A stretch of 12,948 bases of DNA from Coriobacteriales bacterium. GTDB lineage: Bacteria; Actinomycetota; Coriobacteriia; Coriobacteriales; UBA8131. Both the position numbers and the translations under genes were made by a program. The stretch covers positions 1 through 12,948 of the forward strand of contig JAISMZ010000279.1 in the NCBI GenBank assembly GCA_031276475.1. Reading direction: 5' to 3'. Positions within the stretch are counted from its first letter, which is position 1. The number at the start of each line of letters is the position of its first letter. Below the pieces are notes generated by a model. That model did not search any database and was not told where the DNA came from. It saw only the letters and a program-made list of their open reading frames with translations. Positions 11,939 through 12,948 of this stretch are shown here, piece by piece.

Positions 11939-12948
11939 GTGAAAGTATCGGTTAAATGGTTAAAGTCGCTCGTCGAGCTGCCCGAAGATTTTGGCGAACT
12001 GACTGACAGGCTCAACCTTACCGGCACGGCTGTGGACGGGCTGGAGACAAGCGGTCAGGCTCTGGAGAATATCGTCGTTGGGCGCATCGTCACGCGCGAG
12101 AAGCATCCCGACGCCGACCGGCTCTGGGTGACGACGGTTGACGTGGGGGCGGGCGGCGGCGCTGCGGCGACAGCCTCGGCGGGTGGCTCGTCCGCTGCCG
12201 CAGACGCATCGGCCTCGCCTGCCATCCCGGCCGTCGCAGACGCCTTGGCTGCAAGCGCTGCCCCGGTTGCCACAGAGGCCCCGGCTGTGAGTGCTGCCGC
12301 GGTTGCCGCAGAGGCCCCAGAGCTTTTGCAGATCGTCTGCGGCGCCCAGAACTTCGTTGCCGGCAACAAGGTGCCGGTCGCCCTGGTCGGCGCGACCCTG
12401 CCCGACGGCACGCGGATCAAGAAGGCAAAGATGCGCGGCGTGGAGTCGCGGGGGATGAACTGCTCGGCGCGCGAGTTAGGACTGGGCGACAACCACGAAG
12501 GCCTGCTCGTCCTCCATCCCGACGCGCCGGTGGGCATGCCGATCAGCCGCTACCTGGACCTCACCGACAGCATCCTCGATTTGGAGATAACCCCCAACCG
12601 GCCGGACTGCATGAGCGTACTCGGCGTCGCCCGCGAGATTGCCGCGGTCTACAGCCTTCCCTACCAGATCGGCCGCGAGGTGCCCGCGCCGCCACTTGCC
12701 GGCACAGTAGAAGAGCTGGCCAGCGTAGCGATCAGCGACCCCGAGCGCTGCCCGCGCTACACGGCCCGCGTGATCAAAGGGGTGCGCATCGGCCCGTCGC
12801 CGCAGTGGCTGGCGGAGCGGGTCAAGGCCAGCGGGGCGCGCCCGATAAACAACATCGTCGACGTCACTAACTACATCATGTTTGAGACCGGTCAACCGCT
12901 GCACGCCTTTGACCTTGCCACGCTGAGCACAGACGCACAGGGCCGGGT
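11939..12948 (+). CDS. pheT: Phenylalanyl-tRNA synthetase beta subunit, 3' truncated by window edge
   Basis: First 336 codons; the full protein is about 800 aa. GTG start 15 nt after the pheS stop, with AAAGG upstream; the N-terminus VKVSVKWLKSLV (initiator read as Met) is canonical. Residues about 40-185 form the EMAP/OB-fold tRNA-binding domain (IVVGRIV, HPDADRL, IVCGAQNF, ARELGLGD). B3/B4 and B5 regions follow (NRPDCMSVLGVAREIAAVY, INNIVDVTNY, GQPLHAFDL). The OB domain is split by about 57 Ala/Ser/Pro-rich residues (71-127) between VDVG and LLQIVCG, where family members normally have only a few. The reading frame is intact across the insertion, so the gene should be functional. It presumably forms an operon with pheS. 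Confidence 0.96.
   Translation, partial: MKVSVKWLKSLVELPEDFGELTDRLNLTGTAVDGLETSGQALENIVVGRIVTREKHPDADRLWVTTVDVGAGGGAAATASAGGSSAAADASASPAIPAVADALAASAAPVATEAPAVSAAAVAAEAPELLQIVCGAQNFVAGNKVPVALVGATLPDGTRIKKAKMRGVESRGMNCSARELGLGDNHEGLLVLHPDAPVGMPISRYLDLTDSILDLEITPNRPDCMSVLGVAREIAAVYSLPYQIGREVPAPPLAGTVEELASVAISDPERCPRYTARVIKGVRIGPSPQWLAERVKASGARPINNIVDVTNYIMFETGQPLHAFDLATLSTDAQGR
12257..12318. repeat. Imperfect 36-bp tandem repeat inside the pheT insertion
   Basis: A 26-nt block beginning GCTGCC at 12257 recurs at 12293 with two differences, period 36 nt. It encodes AAPVATEAP then AAAVAAEAP, suggesting the Ala-rich insertion grew by in-frame duplication. Confidence 0.75.

Noticed and set aside
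12055..12537. 160-codon minus-strand ORF across pheT
   Set aside because: Antisense shadow of the Ala-rich GC-rich coding sequence; the plus frame is unmistakable PheT.
11939..12948. Frameshift or pseudogene in pheT, suggested by the low-complexity stretch
   Set aside because: I read the frame codon by codon from GTG 11939 to the window edge: no stop, and conserved motifs resume in the same frame after the insertion.

Overview
The window looks like chromosomal DNA of a moderately GC-rich Gram-positive bacterium, most likely an anaerobic actinobacterium of the Coriobacteriia. That placement is inferred from four things: high-GC coding sequence, a PheS with the Gram-positive-type four-cysteine insertion, a large secreted protein with the xxxLxxG heptad repeat, and a Tat/lipoprotein solute-binding protein. 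No rRNA, tRNA, CRISPR array or insertion sequence was seen.

Minus strand, 45-7652 (read right to left): eight tightly packed genes that look like one operon. In order they are a BioB/HydE/PylB-like radical SAM enzyme, a small Cys/Met/His-rich membrane protein (DUF4418-like), an FtsX/MacB-type permease, its LolD/MacB-type ATPase, then a NitT/TauT-type importer made of permease A, a TauB/SsuB-type ATPase, permease B and a Tat-lipoprotein binding protein. A good promoter (TTGCCA-17-CATAAT) lies in front of the radical SAM gene, with two perfect inverted repeats around its predicted start of transcription. A biosynthetic or modifying radical enzyme, an importer with two different permeases, and a second FtsX-type ABC module together suggest handling of an unusual small molecule, cofactor or metal complex. 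The ligand cannot be read from the sequence. This is the most interesting part of the window.

Minus strand, 7819-10119: one gene for a 766-residue exported protein with a long basic, proline-rich N-terminal tail, a single membrane/signal segment, a conserved beta-rich ectodomain and xxxLxxG-type repeats. It has its own promoter candidate with a perfect -10.

Plus strand, 10310-10698: two small ORFs overlapping by ATGA, in DNA that looks AT-richer than its surroundings. They resemble a small type II toxin-antitoxin pair; the first starts at TTG and is uncertain.

Plus strand, 10835 to the right edge: pheS and the first 336 codons of pheT, the two subunits of phenylalanyl-tRNA synthetase. PheT carries an Ala-rich, partly repeated insertion of about 57 residues inside its N-terminal OB-fold (tRNA-binding) domain.
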